DNA of 64,000 bases from CAVQKZ01 sp963837325 (GCA_963837325.1 CAWIMV010000001.1:2852001-2916000); one strand, 5' to 3'. Shown: positions 22,048-31,087, numbered from the stretch's first letter. The notes: a model not told the origin generated them from the sequence alone. Translations and numbers: made by a program.

Positions 22048-23602
22048 CGATGTGCTCGGCCTGGCGCATGGCCAGCGCCACGATCGTGAGCGTCGGGTTG
22101 GCCGCCGCTCCGGTCGTCATCACCGAGCCGTCGGTGACGAACAGGTTGGGCGCGTCGTGGGCGCGGCCCCACGCGTTCAACACGCCGTCGGCCGGGTCGG
22201 CGCTCATCCGGCAGGTGCCGAGATTGTGCGTCGACGGGTACGGCGGGGTGTGGTGCACCCCGATCGCGTCGACGCTGCCGTAGATCCGGTCGGCCGCGCT
22301 GTACCCGTGCTCGCGCATGGCGACGTCGTTCGGGTGGTCGTCGTAGTGCACCTGCGGCACGGGCAGGCCCAGCTCGTCCTTGACGTCGGGGCTGAGCGTG
22401 ACTCGGTTGCTCTCCTGCGGCATGTCCTCGCCGACGATCCACATGCCCGCGGTGCGGTCGTAGGCATCCATCAGCTCGGTGAACTCGCGGCCCCAGGACC
22501 CCGGCTCGATGAAACTGGCCAGGAACGCCGGGCCGAGCGCGAGCGTCTCCATGTAGTAGCCACCGCAGAACCCGCGCGACGGGTCGTGCTTGGCCTCGTC
22601 GCCGATGATGCCGGCCATCGTCTCGCCGCGGTACATGTGCACTGGCCGCTCGAAGCGGGCGTAGGCCGAGCCGGTGGTGTGCCGCATGTAGTTGCGTCCG
22701 ACCTGGCCCGACGAGTTGGCCAGCCCGTCGGGGTGCAGCGACGACGCGCTCATCAGCAGCAGGCGAGGTGTCTCGATCGAGTTACCGGCCACGCACACCA
22801 CCCGGGCCGCCTGCTTGTGCAGGTTGCCCTCGCCGTCGACATATTCGACGGCATCGACCTTGCCGGCCGGGTCATGCGTGATGCGCACCGCCTGGCACTG
22901 CGGGCGCAGGTCGAGCTTGCCGGTCTCGAGCGCTCGCGGGATCTCGCGCACGAGCGTCGACCACTTGGAACCGTTCTTGTCGCCCTGGAAGTTGAAGCCG
23001 TCCTGGATCGAGCCCGGCCTGCCGTCATAGGGCTCGGCGTTGGTCGCGTAGGGCCCGGTGGCGTAGTACCGGTAGCCCGCGCGTTCGGCGCCATTGGCGA
23101 AGACCTTGTAGTTGTTGTTCGCGGGCAGCGGCGGGCGGCCGTGGCGGTGGGTCGAGCCCATGGCCTGTTCGGCGCGGTCGTACCACGGCGCCAGGTCGTC
23201 CAGGCTGATCGGCCAGTCGAGCAGGTTGGCGCCGTCCAAGCCGCCGTACGTGCTCTTGATGCGGAACTCGTGGGCCATGAACCGCGGCGTGGCTCCGGCC
23301 CAGTGCGTAGTCGTGCCGCCGACGGCCTTGACGATCCAGGTCGGCAGGTTCGGGAAGTCGGTGGCGACGCGCCATGATCCGGACGTGGTGCGGTTGTCGA
23401 GCCAGGCCATCTGGCTGAAGGCGGGCCACTCGTCGTTGACCCAGTCGTCCCGGGTCAAGTAGGGGCCGGCTTCGAGGACGACGACGGGCACCCCCTTCGC
23501 GGTGAGCTCGTGCGCCATCGTGCCGCCACCAGCGCCGGATCCGATGACGACGACCGCGGGTTCGTTGCGGTCGATCGGCGTTCCGAGCGTCGCGGCGCTC
23601 AT
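22019..23602 (-). CDS. GMC-family oxidoreductase (gluconate 2-dehydrogenase large-subunit type)
   Basis: This 527-residue flavoprotein has the N-terminal FAD site VVVIGSGAGGGTMAHEL and the C-terminal GTCRMSADP and ANPTLTIVALAMRQAEHI motifs of the GMC_oxred_C domain. Together with the next gene it forms the alpha and gamma subunits of a gluconate 2-dehydrogenase-like enzyme that oxidises a sugar or polyol. The usual cytochrome c subunit is not encoded nearby. The ATG start overlaps the stop of the small-subunit gene by 4 bp. Confidence 0.92.
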   Translation of the reverse strand: MSAATLGTPIDRNEPAVVVIGSGAGGGTMAHELTAKGVPVVVLEAGPYLTRDDWVNDEWPAFSQMAWLDNRTTSGSWRVATDFPNLPTWIVKAVGGTTTHWAGATPRFMAHEFRIKSTYGGLDGANLLDWPISLDDLAPWYDRAEQAMGSTHRHGRPPLPANNNYKVFANGAERAGYRYYATGPYATNAEPYDGRPGSIQDGFNFQGDKNGSKWSTLVREIPRALETGKLDLRPQCQAVRITHDPAGKVDAVEYVDGEGNLHKQAARVVCVAGNSIETPRLLLMSASSLHPDGLANSSGQVGRNYMRHTTGSAYARFERPVHMYRGETMAGIIGDEAKHDPSRGFCGGYYMETLALGPAFLASFIEPGSWGREFTELMDAYDRTAGMWIVGEDMPQESNRVTLSPDVKDELGLPVPQVHYDDHPNDVAMREHGYSAADRIYGSVDAIGVHHTPPYPSTHNLGTCRMSADPADGVLNAWGRAHDAPNLFVTDGSVMTTGAAANPTLTIVALAMRQAEHIVTELSRGSL

Positions 23603-24156
23603 GCCCGGCTCGCGTCGTCGCGGGTCAACTCGGGGCGGGGTTCGTCCAGTTCGGTGATCCGCGGATCCGGCAGCCAGTCGAGGTCGTCGAAGCCCCGCGT
23701 GACATAGCCGCCCTTGTCGAACGACGAGCCCTCGTAGCCGAGCAAGTCCCAGACCTCGCGGTCGTCATAGAGCGCCACGACCGTCGTGGCGTGGATCTGG
23801 CGGAAGAACGGCTGCTGGTCGATCCGGCGCAGCGCGGCTGTCGCCGCGTCCTCATCCAGGTTCAGGAAGTCGGCGTCGGCGAGCGCATCCAGGGCTTCGG
23901 CCAGCGCGGCGAGATCGGCTTCCGAAGCGGCGGCCGCGGCCTCCTCGACCTGCTTGGCCGTCCTCTCGTACGGGGAATCCGGGAACCGGTCGTGCGGATA
24001 GGCCACCCTCAGCAACCGGAACAAGACCTGCCGCTGTCGATCGGTCAGGCCCTTGGCCGTCCCGTTCGCAGCGGACGCGCTGTCCGTGGTGTCCTGCTGG
24101 ATCTCTTCCGGGGCTTGCGCGGATTCCCTTGCCTGGGCCGTGCCTCGTTCTGCCAT
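23599..24156 (-). CDS. Gluconate 2-dehydrogenase subunit 3 family protein
   Basis: This 185-residue protein contains the subunit 3 domain with LTDRQRQVLFRLLRVAYPHD near residues 38–57 and GYEGSSFDKGGYVTRG towards the end. In relatives this subunit carries a Tat signal. Here the N-terminal 35 residues are polar and Ala/Glu-rich with no twin arginine, so the complex may be cytoplasmic. It is the first gene of the two-gene operon with the GMC subunit. Confidence 0.86.
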   Translation of the reverse strand: MAERGTAQARESAQAPEEIQQDTTDSASAANGTAKGLTDRQRQVLFRLLRVAYPHDRFPDSPYERTAKQVEEAAAAASEADLAALAEALDALADADFLNLDEDAATAALRRIDQQPFFRQIHATTVVALYDDREVWDLLGYEGSSFDKGGYVTRGFDDLDWLPDPRITELDEPRPELTRDDASRA

Positions 24157-24293
24157 GGCTCCCCCTCAGCGCCGCTGCCGCACTGGATGCCATCACCCTA
24201 CGGTCGACGACCTGGTCTTGCGAGAGTCGGATTGGCCGGATGGAATCCTCAGCGAGGTAGCGCCGTCCAGCCTCATCACTCATGGGAGATGCC

Positions 24294-24614
24294 ATGTACC
24301 TGATCGTGGTCAAGTTCAAGACCAAGCCGGAATGGACCGACCGATGGCTGGATCTGGTCGACGAGTTCACGAAAGCCACCCGCGCCGAACCGGGCAACTT
24401 GTGGTTCGAGTGGAACCGATCGGTCGAGGAGCCCGACACGTTCACACTCGTCGAAGCGTTCACCGACGACGGTGCTGGCCCGCATGTGAACAGCGACCAT
24501 TTCGCCAAGGCCATGAGCGACGTGCGCCCGGCCTTGGCGCGGACCCCCGCCATCGTCAGCCGTCAGGTCGACGGGTCGGGATGGGACGAGATGGGCGAGC
24601 TGCAAATCGACTGA
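24294..24614 (+). CDS. Antibiotic biosynthesis monooxygenase (ABM) domain protein
   Basis: This 106-residue protein is a single ABM ferredoxin-like domain with the typical MYLIVVKFKTKPEW start, NLWFEWNRSVEEPDTFTLVE middle and SDHFAKA helix. Members act as cofactor-free monooxygenases, haem oxygenases or quinone-linked enzymes. The substrate is not apparent. ATG 24294 has GGGAG six bases upstream. It stands alone, divergent from the small-subunit gene and convergent with an MFS gene across a hairpin. Confidence 0.87.
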   Translation: MYLIVVKFKTKPEWTDRWLDLVDEFTKATRAEPGNLWFEWNRSVEEPDTFTLVEAFTDDGAGPHVNSDHFAKAMSDVRPALARTPAIVSRQVDGSGWDEMGELQID

Positions 24615-24690
24615 GGGTCGGCCAAGCGGGGACCCGCTGTCCGGATACGCCGCACTGGCACGAAGCCCGGTTGCCTGAACAGTGAAGTGA

Positions 24691-24717
24691 GGTGCCCGGA
24701 GAAGATCTCCGGGCACC
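24691..24717. terminator. Bidirectional hairpin between convergent genes
   Basis: Perfect 12-bp arms GGTGCCCGGAGA and TCTCCGGGCACC enclose a 3-nt loop. Outer bases AAGTG and CACTT extend the stem with small bulges. It lies between the ABM gene (+) and the MFS gene (−) and can terminate both. Confidence 0.82.
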
Positions 24718-24775
24718 CCACACTTGAGACGGACCTAGCTCCAACGCGCGCTGCTCGGGAACTCTGACATCCGAC

Positions 24776-26110
24776 TCACCCCCTATTTCTTCCATTTGTG
24801 CTGCGGACGGGCTCCACTGCAGGGATGGAAGCTGTGGCGTCGCCGGCGAGGATGTGGCGCCATCGCCGAGCCAGCACGGTGGCGAGCAGGCAGGCGAGCG
24901 CGCCGGCGATCGCGACCGCGGAAGCGGGGCTGAGCACGCTCGCCACGATTCCGCCGATGAGGATGCCGATGCCCTGCACCGCAAGCAGTCCGGAAGCCGC
25001 GACTCCGATCGCCTGGCCCCGTCGCTCCTTCGGCGTGGCGACGACGTACTCCGGCATCACTTGCACGAGGTAGGCACCGGACATCCCCGCAAGAGCCCAG
25101 AGCACGAGCGAAAGCGGCAACGGTGGGTGGGCGACGCACGCGATGAGCGGCACTCCGCCGGCTGCGGCCAACACGCCGATCATCCGAACCCGACGAAGCT
25201 CGGGGATCAGTTTGATGAACAGGAAGGCCCCGAGCGCAGTGCCAGCCGGCCCAGCGGCGAGCAGCAGCCCGATGCCGAGCGTGCCGGTGTGAATCGATGC
25301 GGCGTACGGCGCGGCCAGGCCTTCCGGGATGACGAACAATCCCATCAACCAGGCGAATCCCAGCAGGACCCGCAGCTTCGGCGTCGCCGCCACGATTTTT
25401 GTCCCGACGATCATCGAGGCGACGTAGCGCTCTGGCTCGGCGTCGGCCGCCAACGGGGCCGGCCGCAGGCGCACCGCGGCTCGCACCAGCACCGCCGCCA
25501 CGACGAACGTGAGCGCGTCGATGGCCAAGGCCGAGCGCGGGCTCAGCGCGATCAGCAGCAGGCCGCCGCTCGCGAAGCCCAAAAGCTGCGACACCTGGTG
25601 CGTGATCGAGCGCAGCGAGGCGGCGAGCGTGTAGTCCTCGCCGTCGAAGATGTCGGCCAGCATCGCCGAGTTGGCCGAGTCGAACGGGGCGGCGAACAGC
25701 GTGGACGCGATGACCAGCAGGACCAGAACGGCGATCGGCACACCTGGAACCACCATCGCCGCGACCAAGCCGGCCCGCGCGAGATTGCAGCGGACAAGCG
25801 TGGAGCGGTGTGGAAAGCGGTCGGCCAACCCGCCGAGTAGCACCCCGCTGAACAGCGCGGGCAGGAACGTGACGGCGTAGATCAACGCAGTTAGGAACGG
25901 CGAGTTGGTCCGCTGGAACACCAGCACGGCCAGTGCCGTGCGCGAGAGCTGATCACCTAAGGACGACTGCGCGTCGGCCAGCCAGACCGCGCGGAACTCG
26001 CGATTGCGGAGCACTCCGAGGAAGCTCGGCCGGCTCGCGTTCTCGGCTACCGACTGCCGACCCGTTCGGACGCGGCGGTGTCGTGCCGCCTGTGTACTCG
26101 TCCCACTCAT
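24776..26110 (-). CDS. MFS transporter (drug/siderophore-exporter type)
   Basis: This 444-residue membrane protein has about 12 transmembrane segments and the MFS motif A between segments 2 and 3 (GGLADRFPHRS). The pattern with N-terminal REFRAVWLADAQSSLGDQLSR resembles the MefA/EntS-type exporters. ATG 26110 has GGAGGAGT directly upstream and is preferred to 26125. A small, AT-richer ORF ends 51 bp upstream on the same strand. The transported compound is unknown. Confidence 0.9.
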   Translation of the reverse strand: MSGTSTQAARHRRVRTGRQSVAENASRPSFLGVLRNREFRAVWLADAQSSLGDQLSRTALAVLVFQRTNSPFLTALIYAVTFLPALFSGVLLGGLADRFPHRSTLVRCNLARAGLVAAMVVPGVPIAVLVLLVIASTLFAAPFDSANSAMLADIFDGEDYTLAASLRSITHQVSQLLGFASGGLLLIALSPRSALAIDALTFVVAAVLVRAAVRLRPAPLAADAEPERYVASMIVGTKIVAATPKLRVLLGFAWLMGLFVIPEGLAAPYAASIHTGTLGIGLLLAAGPAGTALGAFLFIKLIPELRRVRMIGVLAAAGGVPLIACVAHPPLPLSLVLWALAGMSGAYLVQVMPEYVVATPKERRGQAIGVAASGLLAVQGIGILIGGIVASVLSPASAVAIAGALACLLATVLARRWRHILAGDATASIPAVEPVRSTNGRNRG

Positions 26111-26160
26111 GCTGACTCCTCCCACACCTAGCCCCCCGGATTGGCGTACTGGGTCCGGGG

Positions 26161-26370
26161 TTATGCCTGGCGCGGGACGTTCGCCGTCGGCGTTTCGATC
26201 GAAGGAACGGCCGCGAACAGCTGCTTGATGCGGGCGGCAAGGCGCTCTGTTGCAAGGCCGTCATGACGCGTTGCGGACTCGCAGTGACCGATGTCAAGGG
26301 TCGCGAATCCACGCGCTGGTTGGTCACGCCAAGTAATCGACATCTCTAGTTTCTCACTCTCTGTATTCAT
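26161..26370 (-). CDS. Small ORF upstream of an MFS exporter, unknown
   Basis: This ORF encodes 69 residues. A charged N-terminal region (MNTESEKLEMSITWRDQ) is followed by GFATLDIGHCES and a C-terminal amphipathic helix (ERLAARIKQLF). I do not recognise the family. The purine-rich AAGAAGAT before the ATG is a plausible ribosome site. The ORF and its upstream 60 bp are clearly AT-richer than the surroundings. Co-orientation with the exporter gene suggests a secreted or modified peptide, or a regulator, but no modification enzyme is adjacent. It could also be a chance frame. Confidence 0.45.
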   Translation of the reverse strand: MNTESEKLEMSITWRDQPARGFATLDIGHCESATRHDGLATERLAARIKQLFAAVPSIETPTANVPRQA

Positions 26371-26612
26371 TTATCTTCTTGAGACGCATCTTCCGTAGAA
26401 GTATTTGGACAAGAAAATAACACCAACGTGAAGTGTCCGCAAGGGGCGCCAGAAAATTGCACGGCGATCGGGCGCGCGACCGCTGAGTCCGGCCGGCGGT
26501 CGATGGTTGGAGCACTCGAGACGACTACTGCACGCTTACGGTCAGCTCAATGCGCCCCTGCTTCACTTGGCGCCAGAGTCCATCCGCCGACTACTGCAAA
26601 CAGGACCGAGCT

Positions 26613-27272
26613 GTGCGTGCCGTTGTGCTCAGTGGCCACCGCGAATTTCGCGACCCGTGGCACGACTTGGCCGCAACCTCCGACCAGCTCGCCGACATCC
26701 TGAAGCGTGACGGTTTCCTGGTCGAGATCAGAGACGACGTCGCGGACACCCTCGCGCGGGTTCCGGTGACCGACCTCTTGGTCGTCAACTGCTCCGGCCC
26801 GGCTGCGAGTGAAGAAACCGCGGCGGAGCTCGCCTCCGACGCCGTCCTCGGCTTGCGCGGTTACCTGTCCTCGGGCCGAGGGCTATTGGCCATGCACTCG
26901 ACCGTCATGGCCTTTCCGGACTGGCCGGGCTGGGGCGAGTTGCTGGGGGCGCGTTGGCGGGCGCCGGAATCGATGCACCCGCCCAGGGGACCCGCCTACA
27001 TCCGGGTGCGCGCTGGTGCGCACCCGATCGTCGAGGGCATCAGCCACTTCGTCGCCGATGACGAGCGCTACAGCCACCTCGAGCTGTGTGCGCCGTTCGT
27101 CACGCTGGCCGAGCATCGGCACGCCGAACGGATCCATCCGCTCATCTGGGCGCGCACGGAAGGCCCGGCCCGCGTGGTCTACGACGGCCTCGGCCACGAC
27201 GTGACCGCCTACGCCAACCCGGTACACCGCGAACTGGTCCGGCGCGCCGCTCGGTGGGTCGCTGGCCGTTGA
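26613..27272 (+). CDS. ThuA-like domain protein
   Basis: This 219-residue protein has the class I glutamine-amidotransferase-like fold of ThuA: RAVVLSGHREFRDPWHDL at the N-terminus, LLVVNCSG, GRGLLAMHSTVMAFPDWPGW, and the C-terminal RVVYDGLGHD. ThuA proteins are linked to sugar (trehalose, 3-keto-glycoside) metabolism. The exact reaction is unknown. GTG 26613 is used because AGGACC precedes it and the domain begins at once. It ends inside the first bases of a long hairpin. Confidence 0.86.
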   Translation: MRAVVLSGHREFRDPWHDLAATSDQLADILKRDGFLVEIRDDVADTLARVPVTDLLVVNCSGPAASEETAAELASDAVLGLRGYLSSGRGLLAMHSTVMAFPDWPGWGELLGARWRAPESMHPPRGPAYIRVRAGAHPIVEGISHFVADDERYSHLELCAPFVTLAEHRHAERIHPLIWARTEGPARVVYDGLGHDVTAYANPVHRELVRRAARWVAGR

Positions 27273-27338
27273 GTGACGTACTTCCGTGATCAGAGACGGC
27301 GTATTCGCCGTCTCTGATCATGCGGATACGTCACTCAA
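27269..27338. terminator. Long double-armed hairpin between convergent genes
   Basis: The inner stem TGATCAGAGACGGCG (27287–27301) pairs perfectly with 27306–27320 around the loop TATT. The outer stem TTGAGTGACGTA (27269–27280) pairs perfectly with 27327–27338. The two stems are separated by a 6-nt internal loop on each side. It separates ThuA (+) from the ABC permease (−). Its 70-bp size is unusually large for a terminator. Confidence 0.85.
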
Positions 27339-27339
27339 G

Positions 27340-28098
27340 TCATTCGGCGAAGGTGGACAGCGCCCGCAGCGACAGCGCGGTCAGTACGACGCCGGTGAGG
27401 GCGATCGTGAGCACGCAGGCACCGAGCGAGCCCCAATGGATCCGAGGCTCCAGGACAAGGTCGCGCAGTCCGGTGATGACGTAGCTGACCGGATTGAACC
27501 GGGCGATCGCCTTCAGCGGGCCGGCCAACAGGTCGAACGGAACGAAGTTGGGCGTCAGGAACAGCAGCGGGAAGAAGATCAGGAAGGACGCGTTCGTCGT
27601 CTGCACGTTCTTCGTCTTCAGCGCGATCGCGATGGCGATTCCGGCGTAGGCGACGCCCCACAGCGCCGACAGCGCGATCAGCAGCACCACACCGACGACG
27701 CCGGTCTTCACGCGCGCGCCGAACGCGAAGCCGACGGCGAGCACCAGGATCGACACCGCCACCCCACGCACCAGGTCGGCTGCGAGCCGGCCCCACACGA
27801 TGGCGGTGCGCTGGATCGGGGCTGCGAGCAGCTTGTCGAGGTAGCCGATGTCGATGTCGGTCACCATCGCCAGGCCCGAAGTCGCGGAGCTGACCGCGAA
27901 CACGAGCGACACCGGAATCTGGAAGGCGACGTAGTGCTGTCCGTGCAGGAACGGCGTCGACGGCGGGAAGACCTTGTTGACCTGGCCCAGGTTGACGACC
28001 AGGAAGAAGATCGGGATGAACAGCGCCGGAATCGTCGCGGCGGGAATCCGCCAGACCTCGCGGACGGCCCGACGGGCCAGCAACATCGTCTCGTTCAT
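27340..28098 (-). CDS. ABC-2 type transporter permease (DrrB-like)
   Basis: This 252-residue membrane protein has six hydrophobic segments and the ABC-2 signature in FNPVSYVITGLRDLVL near the C-terminus. The order of segments and the IGYLDKLLAAPIQRTAIVWGR region are typical of daunorubicin-type exporters. ATG 28098 overlaps the ATPase stop by 4 bp. It works with the ATPase as an exporter of a lipid, drug or peptide. The substrate is unknown. Confidence 0.92.
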   Translation of the reverse strand: MNETMLLARRAVREVWRIPAATIPALFIPIFFLVVNLGQVNKVFPPSTPFLHGQHYVAFQIPVSLVFAVSSATSGLAMVTDIDIGYLDKLLAAPIQRTAIVWGRLAADLVRGVAVSILVLAVGFAFGARVKTGVVGVVLLIALSALWGVAYAGIAIAIALKTKNVQTTNASFLIFFPLLFLTPNFVPFDLLAGPLKAIARFNPVSYVITGLRDLVLEPRIHWGSLGACVLTIALTGVVLTALSLRALSTFAE

Positions 28099-29105
28099 GA
28101 GGCCAGCTCCGGGACGCCGCCTTCGATGCGTCGCCCGGTCGAGGCCAGGAACACGTCGTCGAGGCTCGGGCGCGACAACGAGATGGTCCGCGGGCGGATG
28201 CCGGCATCGTTGAGCAGGCTGACCACGTTGGCGACCGCCGCCGCGCCGTCGTCGACGTAGAGGGCCAGTCCTTCGGCGGCGTCGGTGGCATGGTCGAGAC
28301 CGGCCAGCTCGGCCAGCGCGGCTTGGGCGCCGGCATGCTCGCTGGGATCGAGCCCGATGGTGAGGACGTCGTGGCCGAGCTCGGCCTTCAATGCGGCGGG
28401 TGTGCCCTCGGCGACGATCGTGCCGTCGTCGATGATCGCGACGCGGTCGCAGAGCTGGTCGGCCTCTTCGAGGTACTGCGTCGTGAGGAACACCGTCGTA
28501 CCCAGTGCGTTGATGCGGGTTACCTCCTGCCACACGGTGATGCGGCTGGCCGGGTCGAGGCCGGTCGTCGGCTCGTCCAGGAAGAGCACATCGGGGCTGT
28601 GCACGAGTGCCGTGGCTAGGTCGAGCCGGCGCTTCATGCCGCCGGAGTAGGTGTCGATCAACCGGTCGGCGGCGTCGGCGAGCCCGACCAGACGTAGCAG
28701 TTCCTCGCTGCGGGCCGGCGGATCAGGGATGCCGTAGAGCCCGCACTGCAGTTCGAGCAGTTCCCGGCCGCTCTGCCGCCCGTCGAGACCGACCTCCTGC
28801 AGCGCCACTCCGATTCGGCGTCGGACCTCGGCCGGGTCGCTGCTCACGCCGACGCCCGCGACGGTGGCGTAGCCGGCGCTGATCGGCAGCAACGTGCACA
28901 GCATCCGCACCGTGGTCGTCTTGCCCGCACCGTTAGGACCGAGGAAGCCGAAGACCTCGCCACGGTGCACGGTGAGATCGATGCCGCGCACGGCTGTGAG
29001 GTCGTCCTGGCCCTTCTTACCGCGGTAACTCTTGACGAGTCCGCGGACTTCGATGGCGGGCTCGTCGGAGCCTGGGCTGGTCACGGTGGCCTCCTGAGTC
29101 GTCAA
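28095..29105 (-). CDS. ABC transporter ATP-binding protein (DrrA-like)
   Basis: This 336-residue ATPase has Walker A GPNGAGKTT at residues 56–64, the signature YSGGMKRRLDLA near 165, Walker B VLFLDEPTTGLD near 185 and the switch His in FLTTQYLEEAD. The extended C-terminal domain of about 90 residues is typical of the DrrA family of drug-exporter ATPases. It is the first gene of the two-gene exporter operon. Confidence 0.94.
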   Translation of the reverse strand: MTTQEATVTSPGSDEPAIEVRGLVKSYRGKKGQDDLTAVRGIDLTVHRGEVFGFLGPNGAGKTTTVRMLCTLLPISAGYATVAGVGVSSDPAEVRRRIGVALQEVGLDGRQSGRELLELQCGLYGIPDPPARSEELLRLVGLADAADRLIDTYSGGMKRRLDLATALVHSPDVLFLDEPTTGLDPASRITVWQEVTRINALGTTVFLTTQYLEEADQLCDRVAIIDDGTIVAEGTPAALKAELGHDVLTIGLDPSEHAGAQAALAELAGLDHATDAAEGLALYVDDGAAAVANVVSLLNDAGIRPRTISLSRPSLDDVFLASTGRRIEGGVPELAS

Positions 29106-29191
29106 GCGAACTGGGCTCGGGTGAGCACCCTAGGCCCGGCGTACGACGACGAGCGCTCAACTAGTCGGCTCAGTCTCAGCGGTTGGCCGAT

Positions 29192-29512
29192 TCACCGCGA
29201 CTGCGGTGGCGGGCCGGTCAGGTGGGGCGAGGCGAGCGGCCATCCGCCGGCGGCGAGGTGCGCGCTGACACGGGCGATGTCGGCGTCGATCGGTGTCTCG
29301 TGGGTGACGGCGGTGATCGCCGCCCGGATCGCCGCGCCTGATGCCGGATCACCACTGGTCGCGAGTTCGTCGGCAACCTGGGCAACCTCGTCCTCACTCA
29401 GCTGCCGCCTGAGCAATGCCAGCAGCGGAATGTAGTCCTGCGGCGGGACACCCTCGGGGTAGCCCGCGCGCAGGAAGTTGACCACTGAGCCGAGGAACGG
29501 GGGCAGCGCCAT
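29192..29512 (-). CDS. DUF3349-family protein (Rv0543c-like)
   Basis: This 106-residue helical protein starts MALPPFLGSVVNFLRAGYPEGVP, the conserved beginning of DUF3349. It contains PLLALLRRQLSEDEV and a domain that could bind nucleic acid or protein. ATG 29512 has GGAGG eight bases upstream. In M. tuberculosis the same family (Rv0543c) lies beside a small membrane protein and a PiT phosphate transporter, the arrangement seen here. The function is unknown. Confidence 0.85.
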   Translation of the reverse strand: MALPPFLGSVVNFLRAGYPEGVPPQDYIPLLALLRRQLSEDEVAQVADELATSGDPASGAAIRAAITAVTHETPIDADIARVSAHLAAGGWPLASPHLTGPPPQSR

Positions 29513-29538
29513 GAACAAATCCTCCGATCGTTAGTGGG

Positions 29539-29829
29539 TCAACTGCCTGCGACGATCAGGTAGATGCCCCACCCGATGGCGGCGGCGACGACCGCGAAGC
29601 ATAGTCCGGCGACGGCGGTAGCCAGTGCGCTGCCGCCAACAATGCGGTCGCTGTCGGCGCGGACCGGCCCGGTGGCATGCGAGCCGGGCAGGCTCAGGGC
29701 CCGGAGCCCGACCGCGAACAGGGCTGGCAGCCCCGCCCCGCAGACGACGCCGAGCGCGATGATCTGCGACAGGGCGTGCAGGTCGATCCACTTGTCCACG
29801 ATCGCGCCGATCTGCTCAGGCCGCCGCAA
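29539..29829 (-). CDS. Small membrane protein linked to PiT transporter (Rv0544c-like)
   Basis: This protein of about 96 residues has two hydrophobic segments (about 18–45 and 67–94) separated by a short polar loop. TTG 29829 overlaps the pit stop by 14 bp. GTG 29799 is an alternative. Position and topology match Rv0544c of M. tuberculosis, between DUF3349 and pitA. It may be an accessory subunit of the phosphate transporter. Confidence 0.75.
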   Translation of the reverse strand: MRRPEQIGAIVDKWIDLHALSQIIALGVVCGAGLPALFAVGLRALSLPGSHATGPVRADSDRIVGGSALATAVAGLCFAVVAAAIGWGIYLIVAGS

Positions 29830-30967
29830 CGGCGGGGCTGCGAGCGGGGGTCACCTTGCCGGTCCACTCGTCGTTGACATTGCCGGGGTGCACCGCGGTC
29901 TTGCGGGACAGCCCGTACAGCGTCGAAGCGAAGGCGACGAGGGCCACAAACATCACGATCACGCCTGCGGTGCCACCGATCCACTGGGCGGTCGCGTACG
30001 CCCCGGCGCCGAACAGCCCGGCGATGGGCAGGGTCACCAGCCAGGCCAGCACCATGCGACCGGCCACGCCCCAGCGGACCTCGGCGCCCGCGCGCCCGAG
30101 CCCGGTGCCGAGGATGGAACCGGTCGCAACGTGCGTCGTCGACAGGGAGTAGCCGAAGTGGCTCGACAGCAAGATCGTGGCCGCGGCGCCTGATTCGGCC
30201 GCCATCCCCTGCGGCGAGTCGATCTCGACCAGGCCCTTGCCCAGCGTTCGGATGACCCGCCAGCCACCGACATAGGTGCCCAGGCTGATCGCGACGGCGC
30301 ACGATGCGATTACCCAGAACGGCGCCCCGGCGCCGTCAGCCAGGGTGCCATTGGCGATCAACGCCAGCGTAATGATGCCCATCGTCTTCTGGGCGTCGTT
30401 CGTACCGTGCGCCAGCGACACCATCGAGGCCGACCCGATCTGGCCGATGCGGAACCCGTGCGAGCGAGCCCGGGCGCCGACGTTTCGGCTGATGCGGTAG
30501 ACCAAGTAGGTACCGAGCGTGGCGATCGCGCCGGCGATGATCGGCGAGAGCCCGGCCGGGATGATCACCTTCGAGAACAAGCCCTGCCATTTGATCGCGT
30601 GCCCGCCGGCGGCGGCGATGGCCGCGCCGACGACGCCGCCGATGAGCGAGTGCGACGAACTGGACGGGATGCCGAGGAACCAGGTCAGTAGGTTCCAGCT
30701 GATGCCTCCGGCCAGTCCGCCGAAGACGACGGTGAGCGTTACGAGGTGCGACTCGACGAGCCCATTGGCGATGGTCGCGGCGACGCTGAGGGACAGGAAC
30801 GCGCCAACCAGGTTCAACACTCCTGAGAGCGCGACCGCCACCCGCGGCGGCAGTGCCCCCGTCGCGATCGACGTGGCCATCGCGTTCGCCGTGTCGTGGA
30901 ACCCGTTCGTGAAGTCGAACCCGAGCGCCGTCACCACGACGATTACGAGAAGTACATCGTTGCCCAC
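29816..30967 (-). CDS. pitA: Inorganic phosphate transporter, PiT family
   Basis: This 383-residue membrane protein has the duplicated PiT signature: GFDFTNGFHDTANAMATSIA near the N-terminus and the related SLAHGTNDAQKTMGII in the second half, plus IPSSSSHSLIGG. PiT carriers import metal-phosphate complexes with protons. It is the first gene of a three-gene unit with the small membrane protein and the DUF3349 gene. Confidence 0.95.
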   Translation of the reverse strand: MGNDVLLVIVVVTALGFDFTNGFHDTANAMATSIATGALPPRVAVALSGVLNLVGAFLSLSVAATIANGLVESHLVTLTVVFGGLAGGISWNLLTWFLGIPSSSSHSLIGGVVGAAIAAAGGHAIKWQGLFSKVIIPAGLSPIIAGAIATLGTYLVYRISRNVGARARSHGFRIGQIGSASMVSLAHGTNDAQKTMGIITLALIANGTLADGAGAPFWVIASCAVAISLGTYVGGWRVIRTLGKGLVEIDSPQGMAAESGAAATILLSSHFGYSLSTTHVATGSILGTGLGRAGAEVRWGVAGRMVLAWLVTLPIAGLFGAGAYATAQWIGGTAGVIVMFVALVAFASTLYGLSRKTAVHPGNVNDEWTGKVTPARSPAVAAA

Positions 30968-31087
30968 GGCGTTGTTCTACCTGAGCGAAACGGTCGATAG
31001 GCCGGCTCAGCGAGATCGTCAAATGCCCTTCGCATGCGCCTCAACTGCCGTTCACCGGACGGTCACCCGGTGAACCGGATCCGAAAC

